From Molossus alvarezi (Eukaryota > Chordata > Mammalia > Chiroptera > Molossidae): DNA of 64,000 nt. Each line of letters begins with the position of its first letter. Positions within the stretch are counted from its first letter, which is position 1. Location: the NCBI GenBank assembly GCA_037176705.1, contig CM073891.1, positions 50,966,571 through 51,030,570 of the forward strand. The letters are read 5' to 3'. This document shows, piece after piece, positions 10,740 through 22,039 of this stretch. Below the pieces are notes generated by a model, which saw only the letters and a program-made list of their open reading frames with translations, was not told where the DNA came from and searched no databases. A program made the position numbers and the translations under genes.

Positions 10740-10970
10740 AATAACAATAGCAGTTGACATTTATTCTATGTCACCTGTGTAGAAATCACTGTTCCAGGTT
10801 CTTTCAGATATTAATTTAATTTTCAGAACAACTGAAAATACAGAGTACTAGGAGAATAAAGGTACCTTCAGCACAGTCTATGTCACCAACTGAGGGTCCC
10901 ACATCCTCACATGGTGAACAGGAATTTGTGACCCAGGCAGCCAAATTCCAGAGCTTAGGTTCTGAATTGT
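10740..10970 (-). repeat. MIR SINE, diverged
   Basis: A reverse MIR layout with a GACATTTATTCTATG block, a run resembling the aggtattaatt portion, the diverged core GAGAATAAAGGTACC, and a GTTCTGAATTGTCAT end. Divergence is high, so the boundaries are approximate. Confidence 0.5.
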
Positions 10971-11148
10971 CATGGTAGGTGAATTGAGAAAAACCAAGTA
11001 ATACAAGTCAATCTGATAGTTCACAAAAAATGCTTTTATTAAAAAAATAAATAAGAATGCTAAAATGAAAAATTTGTTTCTGAAAATCACATGAGCCACA
11101 CAGGAGGATAAACAAATATAGCACCAATAATGAATAGTGGTGATTCTT

Positions 11149-11392
11149 TTTTTTTTTTTTTATCCTCACCCGAGGACATTCTTCCATTTTTTGTTCAGAT
11201 AGAGCAGGAGGGAGAGAGAGAGAGAGAGAGAAACATCGACGTGAAGGGACACATCGAGTGGCTGCCACCCGCATGACCAACCAGGGCCGGGGACAAACTG
11301 CAACCCAGGTACATGCCCTTAGCGGGAACCGAACCCGGGTCTCTCTGTACTGCAGGCCGACGCTCCAACCGCTGAGCCAAACCGGCCAGGGC
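11149..11392 (-). mobile_element. Young VES SINE with perfect target-site duplication
   Basis: A poly-T run is followed by ATCCTCACCCGAGGACATTC, a pure GA tract, and a well-preserved head ending GAGCCAAACCGGCCAGGGC at 11392. The 12 bp duplication GTGGTGATTCTT is identical on both sides (11137-11148 and 11395-11406). The low decay in A-box, B-box and duplications suggests a recent insertion. Confidence 0.95.
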
Positions 11393-11567
11393 TTGTGGTG
11401 ATTCTTCAGTTCTGATTTCTTCTTTAAAAAAGAATCAGTCATATATTACTGTCTTTAAAGTTTCAAGTTTAAATGGAATTAGAATCATACAAGAAACCTC
11501 AACTAAAACAGCATGGAAAATTAAATGCTTTCAATGACCAACTGTGTCATTACTTTAGCAGATTAAT

Positions 11568-11618
11568 TGTATGTGTGTGTGTGAGTGTGTGTATACATAT
11601 ACACACACATATATATAT
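11568..11618. repeat. (TG)n / (CA)n / (TA)n compound microsatellite
   Basis: A GTGTGTGTG run passes through TATACATATACACACACA into ATATATATA. Because the TG and CA arms are complementary it could fold back on itself. Confidence 0.9.
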
Positions 11619-11830
11619 AGTCTATGAATACAAAAAGAACTGAATAAAAAAATTTCAGCTGATTATAGGTTGTTGTGTTTAATAAGTTTTCCCTGAAAAT
11701 CTATACATTTAAACCAATGTTAAACCTTTCCTCTTGAAAATAGCAATTAAGAATTTAAAGCCTGGCCTAATATATTTACTTCTAAAGGTTACTTTTTTTC
11801 TTTTTAAAAATTGTTTAACCTTACTCTTGC

Positions 11831-11832
11831 AT

Positions 11833-11877
<45 letters not shown>

Positions 11878-12069
11878 AATACGCTTTTATTGATTTCAGA
11901 GAGAGGAAGAGATAAAAACATCAATGAGAGAGACACATCATGTACTGCCTCCTGCATGCCCCCTGCTGGGGAAAAAGTCTGCAACCCCAGCACGTGCCCT
12001 GACTAGAAGGGAACCAGCAACCTCCTGGTGCGTGAGTCAAAGCTCAACCAATGAGCCATACATGCTGGG
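11831..12069 (-). mobile_element. tRNA-derived bat SINE with (ATTT)n tail
   Basis: The left side is a long ATTT-unit tract (11831-11874), then TTTATTGATTTCAGAGAGAG, CCTCCTGCATGCCCCCTGCT, and the head ending ATGAGCCATACATGCTGGGC. This is the VES-related type without the CCTCACCCGAGGAC tail. The duplication CCTTACTCTTGC occurs at 11819-11830 and 12070-12081, which fixes the ends. Confidence 0.9.
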
Positions 12070-12194
12070 CCTTACTCTTGCTTTTAATTATAATATTTTG
12101 ACTTGGTTCTGTGGCCTAAATACAAGAAGGTAGTCAGTCTATGTGGTTAGCTCAGTGATATAGAAACTCAGAACATAAGAACTCTTTCAGGCAG

Positions 12195-12262
12195 AATGTT
12201 GGTGGATTATCCAGGGGGATCCTAAATCCAATAACAGTTGTCCTTATAAGAGACAAGAGGCT
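12195..12262 (+). mobile_element. MLT1-like LTR fragment
   Basis: The stretch GGATTATCCAGGGGGATCC followed by AACAGTTGTCCTTATAAGAG is a characteristic internal piece of MLT1-type LTRs. The copy is truncated on both sides. Confidence 0.6.
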
Positions 12263-12849
12263 TTTTGCACCATTTGAGCATTTTCAAAAAGTTGAGATTT
12301 TAAAATAAAAATTTTGATAAACATGAGTCCATTTATTTCAAATGCATTCATTCAGAACAACTACTTCTGAAATACATTTATTTTTACATAGTTTATTTGA
12401 CTCTGTTATATAAATATTTCATCTTCAAAATTTTACTAATCAATTCTTATACTGTATATACTTTTTTTTTTTTTTTTAAGTATCTACAATAGCAGGGACT
12501 GATTTATAAAATGTTCTCAGGTCATTATATTTATGTGGCTTCTGCCCACGTATTGGCAGTGCATTTTAAACACTACCAAGAAATATCAGCATTAAGTTGT
12601 TATAGTATACAGTAGATAAATGATAAAGCATGAACAGAAAAAATATTTGATTTATTGCTGGGTTGTTTTATTTTTTTAAATACCAACTGAGATATTTTGA
12701 TTGTCACAGATTAAACACATATGTATCTTTTTCAAATATTGTTTATGAAAATTTACTTCTCCATTTCTTAAAGAAAGTGAAAGTGAATTTGCCCATTTTA
12801 TTTTTTATTCTCTTAACACAAATCTACAATATTGGTGTATTAAATTATG
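12263..12849. other. AT-rich intergenic DNA
   Basis: Contains a poly-T tract at about 12462-12478 on the plus strand. I recognise no family or gene in this stretch. Confidence 0.4.
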
Positions 12850-13071
12850 TACTAACAGCTATGGAAAACAATATGGATATAGCTCAAAAAATTAAAAAGA
12901 GAACTACCATATAAGCCAGCAATCTCACTTCTGTGTATATATTCAAAAGAATTTAAAGCAGGGTCCAAAGAGTTATTTTCAGATCCATTTTTATGGTAGC
13001 TAAGAGGGGGAAACAACCCAAATAACAATTTAGGGATGAATGAATAAATAAAATGTGGGACTATTAGTGTT
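12850..13071 (+). mobile_element. LINE-1 3' end fragment (old)
   Basis: The sequence follows the L1 ORF2 3' region: CTATGGAAAACAATATGG, CAGCAATCTCACTTCTG, then AAACAACCCAAATAACAA and GGATGAATGAATAAATAAAATG. It is diverged and has no usable frame. Confidence 0.75.
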
Positions 13072-13089
13072 AAAAAGAAGGGAATCCTA

Positions 13090-13186
13090 CCCTGGCCAAT
13101 TTGGCTCAGTGGTTGAGCATTGGCCTTAGGACCAGAGAGTCCCAGGTCCAGTTCCTGCTAGGGGCACATACCACACAAAAAAAAAG
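13090..13186 (+). mobile_element. Head-only VES-type SINE (tRNA-like domain plus A-tail)
   Basis: The copy starts at CCCTGGCCAATTTGGCTCAG and runs through the A and B boxes to GGGGCACATACC, where it goes straight into an A-rich tail (13170-13186). The flanking duplication AAAAAGAAGG (13073-13082 and 13187-13196) shows that it inserted as this short unit. Two other copies in the window stop at the same base (14178-14278 and 47330-47424). Confidence 0.8.
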
Positions 13187-13196
13187 AAAAAGAAGG

Positions 13197-14177
13197 ACAT
13201 TCTGTCACATTGATAACTGAGAATTCTTAGAATATATTTCAAATTCCAAACTAATAAAATTAAGACATGTTTATAATAAATCTGTCAAAGGAATTTTATT
13301 TTGATTCATTAAATAGAAAGTTCTTAAATAGAGTTTATTCTCTAGGAAATATTTTATCTTGGTAGTAAATATAGTACTTTAAGAGAATGGCAGAAATTCT
13401 GAATCTTATGGAAAAAAGAGAAACAAAAAAGATGTGATTTTATTTGCCTTGGTTGCAAAATATTGATTAGTTTTCATCGAAGCATTTGTGAGTTGGTTTA
13501 TTTGTTTGAGTGGAATAAAAAAGGTTTTATTAGTACCACCTTGGGGCTGTTTTCTACGAAAATGTTATGCAACATCGCTTTCTTAGGAATTTTTAAATTC
13601 AACTTATTGTAAGGGAAAGAAGTGACTCAATTTCTTCATGTGTTTTTCTGTACACTCAACACTGAAGTATATACTGCTTCTTATGATCATTTAAGAAAGC
13701 TGTAGGTGTTGCTGAGGAAGTGAACATTTGTCTGTAGAGGTCAATTCAAGAAATTAAATGTGAGCATGGATTAGAGTTTGTAATTGATACTCATAACCTA
13801 TCTATTTAGTTATTAATTATCCTTACATATTGAATGACCTTTTCATTGTAGAAAAAAATTAAGCAAAAAAGGGCAAGAAAAGAAGTGTTGAATGCCTCCA
13901 CACTGAGCCCCTGTTAGAACATCAGTGTATAACACCAAGTGTTTTCTTTACTCACCTACCTTATATATTATATAAAATATTTACACACAAACACACACAC
14001 GCATACACCCCATTTCTACGAACCCAAGATGTTTTGCAATTCACTTCTTTTGCTTAATTTTTTGTAAAATTGATTATAGTGTTGTTTTTTCCCTCTTTCC
14101 TTTTATTGATAGAATTAGTCTTTGGCATGCTGTTATTTTTGCTCTTGCCTTGATATTTCTGGGTTACATTCTCTACC
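13197..14177. other. AT-rich intergenic DNA
   Basis: No interspersed repeat is recognised. A short CA-rich tract lies at 13983-14009. Nothing here supports a gene. Confidence 0.4.
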
Positions 14178-14278
14178 TTTTTTTTTTTTTTTTTGGTACA
14201 TGGCCCTAGCAGGAACCAAACCCAGGACGCTCTGGTCTACAGGCTGACACTCCAACCGCTGAGCCAAACCGGCCAGGG
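14178..14278 (-). mobile_element. Head-only VES-type SINE (minus)
   Basis: A poly-T run (14178-14194) abuts GGTACATGGCCCTAGC and then the complete tRNA-like head, ending CAAACCGGCCAGGG. The junction between tail and head falls at the same point as in the copies at 13090 and 47330. The flanking duplication is not clear. Confidence 0.75.
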
Positions 14279-14489
14279 AAAATCTCTTTACTCTTAAAGA
14301 GAGAGTTGAAATTGTGGTCTCTAGAGTTCTCTCATGACATGGCCCATGATTCTTAATACTATCCACAATCCCCAAGCAAGACCAAATGGCCATCTTTGGT
14401 TCTGCTGCTACATTACTCTGATGGGCTGACTTCTCTTTGATCTTGTGCCAAGAACTTGGGGAGCCAGTGCGGTATTCAAAGGGTGGCTG

Positions 14490-14582
14490 ATCTCTCTGCA
14501 ATTATGAAATCCTTGAGGGTAGACGTATGTGTTAAACTTCTTTATATTCACCACAGTTCAAATGTTCAATAAACATGTTTAA
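14490..14582 (+). repeat. L2-type 3' end fragment
   Basis: GAAATCCTTGAGGGTAGACG, then a TATTCACCACAG-like block and TTCAATAAACATGTTTAAT, match the terminal part of LINE-2 elements (cttgagggcaggga to aataaatgttt). It is a short ancient relic. Confidence 0.6.
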
Positions 14583-14984
14583 TTTTATCACAAAAGCACT
14601 TAAGTGGTTTGATACTGTATTAAAAAGAAGTTTCTTATCTTTTTCCTGATAAATCTTTTATTACAATTTTCTCTCAGGAAACTGATTTAAATAAAAATAA
14701 AGCCAATGAGTATCCCTATGTTCATTGCATCACTTTTTTCTGCTCCTCCTGGTTAGAAATATTCTTTCCTCACCAAAAAGATAGCTTTGAATCAGTAAAT
14801 GTTTAATTACGGTGTGAGAGAGTATTTGCTTATACAATAGTTAAACTATATAGCAGCTGGAATCATTGAACATAATTTTTCTCGTTGTCTGTCAAGATAT
14901 TGATATGCGTTTAGGATAGGCCTCAAACACTCCTGTTTGATGATAGGTGGATAGATGGTTGTTATGTCTAGACATGTGTTTGAA

Positions 14985-15115
14985 ATATGGCTTTGCTATT
15001 CATTATGTGAATTTAGAGAAGTAAATTAACCATTCTGAGATTCAGTTTCTTCATGTGTAAAATAGGGATGGTAGTAACTGTCTTATATTTTTACTAAAAG
15101 TATTTCCTTAGTTGA
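14985..15115 (+). repeat. MIR SINE
   Basis: ATTCTGAGATTCAGTTTCTT followed by CATGTGTAAAATAGGGATGG and TAGTAACTGTC is the conserved MIR core in forward orientation. The copy is diverged. Confidence 0.75.
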
Positions 15116-15394
15116 TATTTATAAACCACTGAGAATTACTTGATATAGAGAGCCTTTGTAAATAATTTGTTAGTATTTCTATTATGGCCTGGAAGGACTG
15201 ATAGAGTGCATTATTACTCATCTTTAGCAATGGCTTTGGTTTTCATCTGACTCTGTGAGAGCATAACAGGAATAACTGTGTGAGGAGTATAGAACCCATT
15301 GAGTCCAAGAGCACAGAACCACACAATATTAGAGCGGGAATAGACCCCTGAGAGATCTAACATTTTTTCACACACTCATCACACACAGCATTTA

Positions 15395-15535
15395 ACACAG
15401 ATACATCATACAGATGGGAAAATAGAGACGTGAGAGTTGCAATAAATTTCCTTTGATCACACATAGGAGACTTGGAGGACTCATCCTGATTTTCTGTTTT
15501 TCTACTCAGTACTGCTTTTTCCACATAATTCAGTC
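15395..15535 (-). repeat. MIR SINE, diverged
   Basis: CATACAGATGGGAAAATAGA, the following TTTGATCACACATAGGAGAC, and CTACTCAGTACTGC near the end match a reverse MIR (gatgaggaaac, ggtcacacagct, then the head). Confidence 0.6.
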
Positions 15536-15539
15536 TCCT

Positions 15540-16130
15540 CAGACAAGGAGAGATCAGTGCGCAGAAACTTGGAGGGAGTAACAGAACAAGACCTAGACGT
15601 GGGATATCCGTGAGCTATGGACCCAACAATGCTGTGTAACTACTAAAATGTTCAGTGACATGCAGCAATAAACATTTATTTTTGTTGTAAATCTTTGGGT
15701 CAGCTGTTTTTGCTGGGCTCAGCTGGCCAGTGTTTCAGATCTGGTTGGTACCCGCATGCATCTGGATCAGTTAGAGAGTTCTATTTCTGGGGATGGTTGA
15801 TTTTTGGTTGAAGAATTTCAGCTTTTTTCCATATGGGCTCTCATCTTCTAAGAAAGGTAGCATGTTCTTGTTCACATAGAATTGGCAAAAACCCAGGAGA
15901 GAGGAGAGACATACAAATCTCTTGAGGCTTAGGCTTATAACTGCGCCCAACCACTTCTGCCACATGCTGTTGATCAAAGTGAGGCACAAGACCAACCCAG
16001 AGTGAGGCAGTGGGGAGATAGACTACATGTCATGATTAAAAAAAAACTGCAAAGTCCTATTGCTAAGGGATGAATACACAGAGGGATGAAGAATTGGGAC
16101 TAAGTATGTAATCAATCTTGGAAGACCTTT
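15540..16130 (-). mobile_element. Ancient MaLR-like LTR element
   Basis: Recognisable blocks are CAGCAATAAACATTTATTTT, GCTGGGCTCAGCTGGCC, CTTGAGGCTTAGGCTTATAA, ACTTCTGCCACATGCTGTTG, AACTGCAAAGTCCTATTGC and GATGAAGAATTGGGAC. I know this series as a common mammalian non-coding repeat resembling MaLR LTRs, but I am not sure of its subfamily name. A forward-oriented relative lies at 22040-22471. Confidence 0.6.
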
Positions 16131-17006
16131 GATTTGATTCTAAATTTAACAACATTCTCATCCTCTGTTCTGGGATATTTCTCCCAACTAACTGATACAT
16201 TGATGTTTAGTTGCTGTCCAATTCATATAAGAAAATTTCAATATTCAAGAAGAAAAAGATGTCAAAACAAAATCTCTTGTTAATGAATTCAGTTGAATTG
16301 CAAAAATATAAATACCACTCTGTTCCTTTTGCTTACCATATATGCCTTAGTCAGAGTAGGTGTGAGCTAATTATTTATTATAAATTAAGGCCACCATTTG
16401 AAATTTCTTAAACCACAATTAGAAAGATACACTACCTTTGTTGATTGTTAAGCACCAATTTTACTAACTATATTCTATCATGTGAACACAACCATTTAGG
16501 CACTCATTAAGAAGCCTTATTATAACCCTATTACAGCACAACATATCAAAAATGTTGAAATGTATTGCTCTGATATATATTTATTTAGATTAAATTTTTT
16601 AATTGTATTTATATTTTGTATATGGATAAGATCACAACCACAAAAACACTAACTCAGTTTATTTCAGTCTTTCTAATGACAAAATCAAGTAGATTGTAGT
16701 TTAAAAGATTTACATAGTAGAAATCACGAGACTAACTAATGTATGTGGTGAAATTTCTGCCATCTTTCTAAATTTTTATTCTGTTTACAAGAAGCCAATC
16801 TAATAGGTTGTCTATAAAACCATTTGCAGTTATCTCTTTAAATGTAAGTTATTTTCTTTAAAGATATAATTTAAAGACATTAAAACATAGCAAAATACAA
16901 ATTTCTGAAATTTACCTTCTATTATAAAAAAAGGTAAACTTTTTAAAAAAGCTTCATTCTTTATACTTTTATAGATAATTCTATATAGAAAAATAAGCTT
17001 ATCTTG
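16131..17006. other. AT-rich intergenic DNA
   Basis: No repeat family, gene or simple repeat of note is recognised. The 66-codon open stretch at 16211-16411 has no recognisable content. Confidence 0.4.
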
Positions 17007-17369
17007 GATCTCTTACCCTTTGAGATAGCATGGAGGGACCTGAACAGTATTATCCGAAGTGAAATAAGCTAGTCAGAGAAAGACTATTATCACATGATCT
17101 CATTTATTTGTGGAATCTAACAAAATAAACTGACAAACACTATAGATCCAGAGACATGGAAACATGGCACAGACTGATGAATTTCAGAGGGAAGGGGGTG
17201 GTACAGAAAGAGATTAACCAAAGAACTTATATGCATATATGCATAACTCATGGGCACAGACAATAGATAAAGGCCGAGGGTGGGGTGAGTGGGGTAAAGG
17301 GGTCAATGAGGCTAAAAGAGGGAACATTTATAATAATTTCAACAATAAAGATAAATTTTTAAAAATGAC
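17007..17369 (+). mobile_element. 5'-truncated LINE-1, 3' end only
   Basis: It begins inside the ORF2 C-terminus (GAGATAGCATGGAGGGACC, then CACATGATCTCATTTATTTG). It runs through the L1 3' UTR (AACTTATATGCATATATGCA) to an A-rich end with AACAATAAAGATAAATTTTT. The flanking duplication CTTATCTTG (16998-17006 and 17370-17378) marks an L1-style insertion. It is a close but older relative of the 3' UTR at 30322-30573. Confidence 0.85.
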
Positions 17370-17378
17370 CTTATCTTG

Positions 17379-19029
17379 ACATAATGGTATTAAAATAAAC
17401 TTGTTTTCCTTTATGTAAAAAGTTGGTAATTTTTGCTAGAATAAGTATGTCTATCTAAAATATATTATGGGAGAAGTATTCTGTTTTTCTATTCTGTTAT
17501 AAACATAAACTTTAAAGTCATTCTTTTGGAAATCTTGATATAATTCTACCCTAAAGAAAGAGAGAGAGCACTTACATATCATCCTAATGGTGTTAAAATC
17601 ACCCTACCCTCAAAGCTAAACCATAAGCAGCACTGAGAGAATTTAGAGCAGAGTAAATGAAGTACAAGTCAGTAATCCTTAATAAGGATAATGATCTCAA
17701 CTGAATTTTTTGAGGACTTAATGATGTCTTCTTATAGCAAGATGACATTATTAAAAATGCTATTAAAATTGATAACAAATACTACTGTGCGGAACTGAGA
17801 TGTGAAGAGCTATCAATGCAAGTCTATAGTTAAAAAATGCTTCTGGATAGCAAATATACTTTGCTCTTATCCATTTATTTAAAAATAGCATTTGTGAACA
17901 TAATTTAAAGGTTTTTTGTTTTTTTTTTCCAGCTTTGTTATTTGAACCTTGAATGGCTTTCAAATGTTTTCATTAGCATAGGATTGAGACTATTTGAAAA
18001 TATGTTTTCTTCCTGATCATGCATATTGGCAAAGTGATGTGCTAGGTGAACTTCTAACACTTGGCTGATATCAAGCCTTGGATAATGTGCTATTTCTGAA
18101 AGCTTTCTATTGCAATATTTTGTCCTTTGTTGATTTACCTGGTTAAATAGAATAGGTAGCTAATCTAAAAAAGATGGCTCTTAGTTATTGTGATATTTAT
18201 ATTACTGTAAAATGTTCAGTATTATATTACAGGTTTCTTAAATGCAATCAGATAAAATCCCAATACACCACCAAAAACTCTGAGGTATTCACATAGAGCA
18301 GGGTGTAATAACCTTTGCTGTTTTTCCAATAATGTGTTTGGCACTTACTGCTCATAATAAACAGCTCTCTTCCTGTGCTCTAGGGGAATTTGATCTTTCA
18401 CTGAGGTAAGTATTGCCCCAATGGTTTAGAGAAGATGGAAAAAATTTACAAAACCTCAAACTTGGCTTCCTTGAACACCTGATCAATTCTTTCAGACAAT
18501 AAATGGTATGTATGGCAACTTATAAAATACTTTATTCATTTCCAGACTATATATGTATATGTGCATTTGCTTGTGTTTCTGCTTGACTACTTGGAATGAC
18601 TTTGTGGAAGATGATCCTCCAACTCTGGCTGGATCATGTAATTTTACATTACAAAGAATAAGATTAGTCATCAATGCCAAGACAAAACACCTGAAAAGCT
18701 ACCAGATCATTATGACTGGAAATCAAAGTACATGGATACTTTGGAAGAGGGCAAACTGTAGTTTTTGAAATTAGTTTTATGAATTCTTTGAAACTTTGCA
18801 TGTATTTATGATTTTTTAGTGTTGTACAAACATGTTTGGCATTGAGATTTGATCTCTGTTAGCTGTTATTGGGATTGTTTTTCACTGATAGATCAGAAGA
18901 AGAATTGTTCTATTGTCTTTCTGAGTAAAATTAACGATTACAAATAATAGAATATTTGTAATATTCTATTCTACAACTAATAGAATATGCAACTACATGA
19001 CATATATTAATATTTCCCAAACCATGCTA
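17379..19029. other. AT-rich intergenic DNA
   Basis: This holds a poly-T tract near 17918-17929 and otherwise unassigned sequence. The short frames at 18492-18680 and 18553-18768 overlap on opposite strands and have no recognisable motif. Confidence 0.4.
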
Positions 19030-19039
19030 ATTTTTTATT

Positions 19040-19185
19040 ATTATTACTGAAATTTTACTGATTAGAAAGTTTAGGCTTAGAGTTGTTAAATAATTAGTTG
19101 CCCAGGGTGACCCAGTTTACAAGAAGCAAAACTAGAATTCAAAGTCAAGTATAATGACTCCAGATTTTGAGCTTTTATTAATGGC
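19040..19185 (-). repeat. MIR SINE, diverged
   Basis: AGTTGCCCAGGGTGACCCAG, then AAGCAAAACTAGAATTCAAA and ATGACTCCAGATTTTGAGC correspond to the gcccaaggtcacacag, ggaattcgaac and gactccag parts of a reverse MIR. Confidence 0.75.
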
Positions 19186-19910
19186 TACACTATACACTGA
19201 ATCATTTGGCTGTATTAGGAGATCCAGTCTCACAATTATATTTGTAACTATGCACAGTCAAAAACACTCCACTAGAGATGAATATGGGTATGACAGGGGC
19301 CTCTTGTTATATAGTATGGTCTCTTTCCTTTATACTTGGTAGTAAATATATAAAAAATAAAGATTTTTTATGACAATATTTTTAATTATGGAGATTTGGA
19401 TGTACCATGTGATTACCAACAGAGAGCTCAGTGATGATTGTGGCTTCACGCATTGAGATCTTTAGTTTCCATTTTGTAAATAGCTCAGTTTTGTTTCTAA
19501 ATACTCATGAGATCAAGTTCAAGATGGATCTTATTCACAGGCAAAATAAGTAACTTCATAAATATGTAATTGATTTTAGAGGTGCCAGGAGAGAGATTCT
19601 GTATTACCCTTCCATCTTCACTGCTCCCTGCCACCCACCGTCAAACATCTTACTGATTCATCACTAAAATCTGAACTACTAGCATGAGCTAAACATGGAA
19701 ATTATCCCCACTGAGGAAGGAATAGATTGTAGATAGACTGCAGACTTGGACTTGAACTAATGCTATCTCTACCTCTATCCAAGAGGTTGAAAGAAGGATA
19801 TCTCTCATTGAAGAAAAGTTATGACAAAAGGGAATATAAAACTGCTATATTCCTTTGAACTTCTAAATGATGTCAGGCCTAGAAAACAGTATTCTTTCAT
19901 TAATAACATA

Positions 19911-20054
19911 TAGAATGGCATAACATTAGCTGTATAGAACCTTAAAAATCTAATTTGATTCTTGTTTTTTTTTATCATATTAATATAAATATATAGAATC
20001 TCATAATATTAGCTGCATGGAGCATTAAAATTTACTCTGACTCTTTTTCTTTTT
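19911..20054 (+). repeat. Two-copy tandem of an ancient repeat piece
   Basis: The first unit, from 19911 (TAGAATGGCATAACATTAGC), and the second, from 19994 (TAGAATCTCATAATATTAGC), run in parallel for about 60 bp to a T-rich end, spaced 83 bp apart. Both resemble the common ancestral repeat piece with 'attagagctgga...accttagaaatc'. A further relative appears near 23640-23690. Confidence 0.55.
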
Positions 20055-20279
20055 CAGATCAAGATACTAATTTTAGAGTGATGCTAAACTTTCTACATAA
20101 GATTTGGTTGTCATTAAAAACAAATTCAGAAAACATATTCTTTAATGCTATTATAAATTCTATATTTTTGTTTAGCTATTGTCCCAAAAATTATACCTGT
20201 CTAATTCCTGTGGTAAATTATAAAAATGGCCACACATTTTACCCTCTATATACTCACCTTTGCAATGTAATTTGAAAAA

Positions 20280-20913
20280 AATTGTGTTAAGAATATTTAA
20301 CATGTTATCTATCATCTTAACAAATTTGCAAGTGTACAATACTGTACTGTTGATTATAGGCACTATGTTGTACATCTGCTCCCTTGAACTTACTAATCTC
20401 ACATAACTGAAACTTCAAGCACTGAACAACTCATTTTCCCTCCCCCAGCCCCTTGGCAATTACCACTACTCTGTGCTTCAATGAGTTTGACTATTTTAAA
20501 TATCCCATATAAATGGAATCATGCAGTAATTGTCATTTTGTGACTGGTTTATTTAGTTTAGCATAATGTCATCTAGGTTCATCCATATTGTTGCATGTTA
20601 CAAGATTTCCTTCTTTTTAAGGCTGAATAATATTCTATTATATGTATATGCCACATTCATCTGTCAATGGACATTTTGGTTGTTTCCACACCTTGGATAT
20701 TGTAATAGTACTGAGGTGAATAAAGTGGTGCAGATATCACTTTGACATCCTCATTTCAATTCTTTTGGAAGTGAAATGGTGGATCATATGATAGCCCTAT
20801 TGGTAATTTTTTGATGAACCTTAGCACTATTTTCCATAATGGATGCACTAATTTACATTTCTACCAACAGTGTAAAAGGATTTCAAATTTTCCACATACT
20901 CACAAACACTTGA

Positions 20914-20955
<42 letters not shown>

Positions 20956-21420
20956 CGTGTGTTTTAGATGCTAGCTGTCCTAATAGGTGCAAGGCAATAT
21001 ATTTTTATTTTTATTTCCCTGGTGATTAGTGATGTTGAGCACCTTTTCATTCACCTGTGGGCCATTTGTATATCTTCTTTGGAGAAATGTCTATTTAAGT
21101 TCTTTGCCTATTTTAAAATTTTATTGTTGCTTTAATTATTGTAATTTTTGCTATTGAGTTGCAGGTATTCCTTATATATTGGGAGGTTAATGCTTTATCA
21201 GAAATAGTGTCTGCAAGTATTTTCTCCCATGCTCTAGGTTGTCTTTGCATTTTGTGGTTTTCTTTGCTGTGCAGAGCTTTTTAGTTAGATGTAATTTCAC
21301 TTATCCATTTTGGGGTTTGATGACTGTACTTCTCGTGTCATAGGCAGGAAAATGCTGCCAAGATCAGCATCAAGAAAAGTTTCCCCTATATTTTCTTCTA
21401 GAAGATTTACAGTGTCAAGT
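20280..21420 (-). mobile_element. Old LINE-1 3' part (minus arm of an inverted L1)
   Basis: In reverse orientation this covers the 3' UTR and distal ORF2. Landmarks on the plus strand are CCATATAAATGGAATCATGC, TTCATCCATATTGTTGCATG, TAATATTCTATTATATGTAT, TTTGCTGTGCAGAGC and CCTATATTTTCTTCTAGAAG. A (TG)n/(CG)n repeat interrupts it at 20916-20962. At about 21420 the orientation flips (next entry), which fits a 5' inversion made during insertion. Confidence 0.8.
20916..20962. repeat. (TG)n(CG)n alternating purine-pyrimidine repeat
   Basis: A run of TG units turns into about five CG units and returns to TG. Such strictly alternating tracts are the classic Z-DNA-forming type. It lies inside the old L1 3' UTR. 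Confidence 0.95.
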
Positions 21421-22035
21421 CTGAACCAAAGAGGTGAAAGTCTTGTACACTGAACACTATAAAATATTGATGAAATAAAGAATACACAAATAATTGGAAA
21501 GACATTGCATGTTGTCTTAATATTGTTAAAATGTCCATACTACTTGGTGATCTACAGATTCAATGCTATTGTCAATCAAAACACCAATGGCATTTTTTTT
21601 TTTTTTACATAAATAGGGAAGAAACCCTAAAATTAATGTGGAACTAAAAAATACCCTGAATATCCAAAGCAATCTTGAGAAAGAAGAACAAAACTGGCAT
21701 CACCAGTGTTTAAAAATATATTATAAAAAAGGAGAAACACCTGTAACAGAAATAAATAAATTTAAAAAATAAAAGTAATCTCCAAAAAAAACCAACAACA
21801 ATAAAAATATATTATAAAGCTACAGTAATTAAAACAGTATGATACAGTCATAAAGACAGATATATAGGACAATGAAACAGTAATAAACCTACATATATAC
21901 TCTCAACTGATCTTCTACAAGGATGCCAAGAGTACATGGAGGAAGGATAGTCCCTTCAACAAACAGTATTGGAAAAATGGGATAGCCATGTTCAAAAGAA
22001 TGAAATTGAACAGTCTTACATCATACACAAAAAGC
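21421..22035 (+). mobile_element. Old LINE-1 ORF2 piece (plus arm of an inverted L1)
   Basis: Forward ORF2 sequence: AAAGTCTTGTACACTGAACA, TGTCCATACTACTTGGTGAT, TTCAATGCTATTGTCAATCA, AGCTACAGTAATTAAAACAG, and GGAAAAATGGGATAGCCATG at the right end. This part lies upstream, in L1 coordinates, of the minus arm at 20280-21420, so the two arms are one element with its 5' portion inverted. It holds a 74 bp nested insertion at 21728-21801. Confidence 0.8.
21728..21801 (+). mobile_element. Ultra-short LINE-1 3' tail insertion
   Basis: The insert begins AAAGGAGAAACACCTGTAAC and ends in A-rich sequence. It matches the last bases of the younger L1s in this window (GGAGAAACATCTGTAACAAA at 30520 and 49906). 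The duplication TAAAAATATATTATAAA is exact at 21711-21727 and 21802-21818, so only about 25-30 bp of L1 plus tail were copied in. Confidence 0.85.
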
Positions 22036-22039
22036 AATG

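Noticed and set aside
11008..11442. 144-codon minus-strand frame
   Set aside because: It is composed of VES SINE sequence and flank. SINE-derived frames like this recur at 10409, 35555 and 37930.
20811..21029. Frame encoding a Cys-Val repeat
   Set aside because: It is only a translation of the TG microsatellite.
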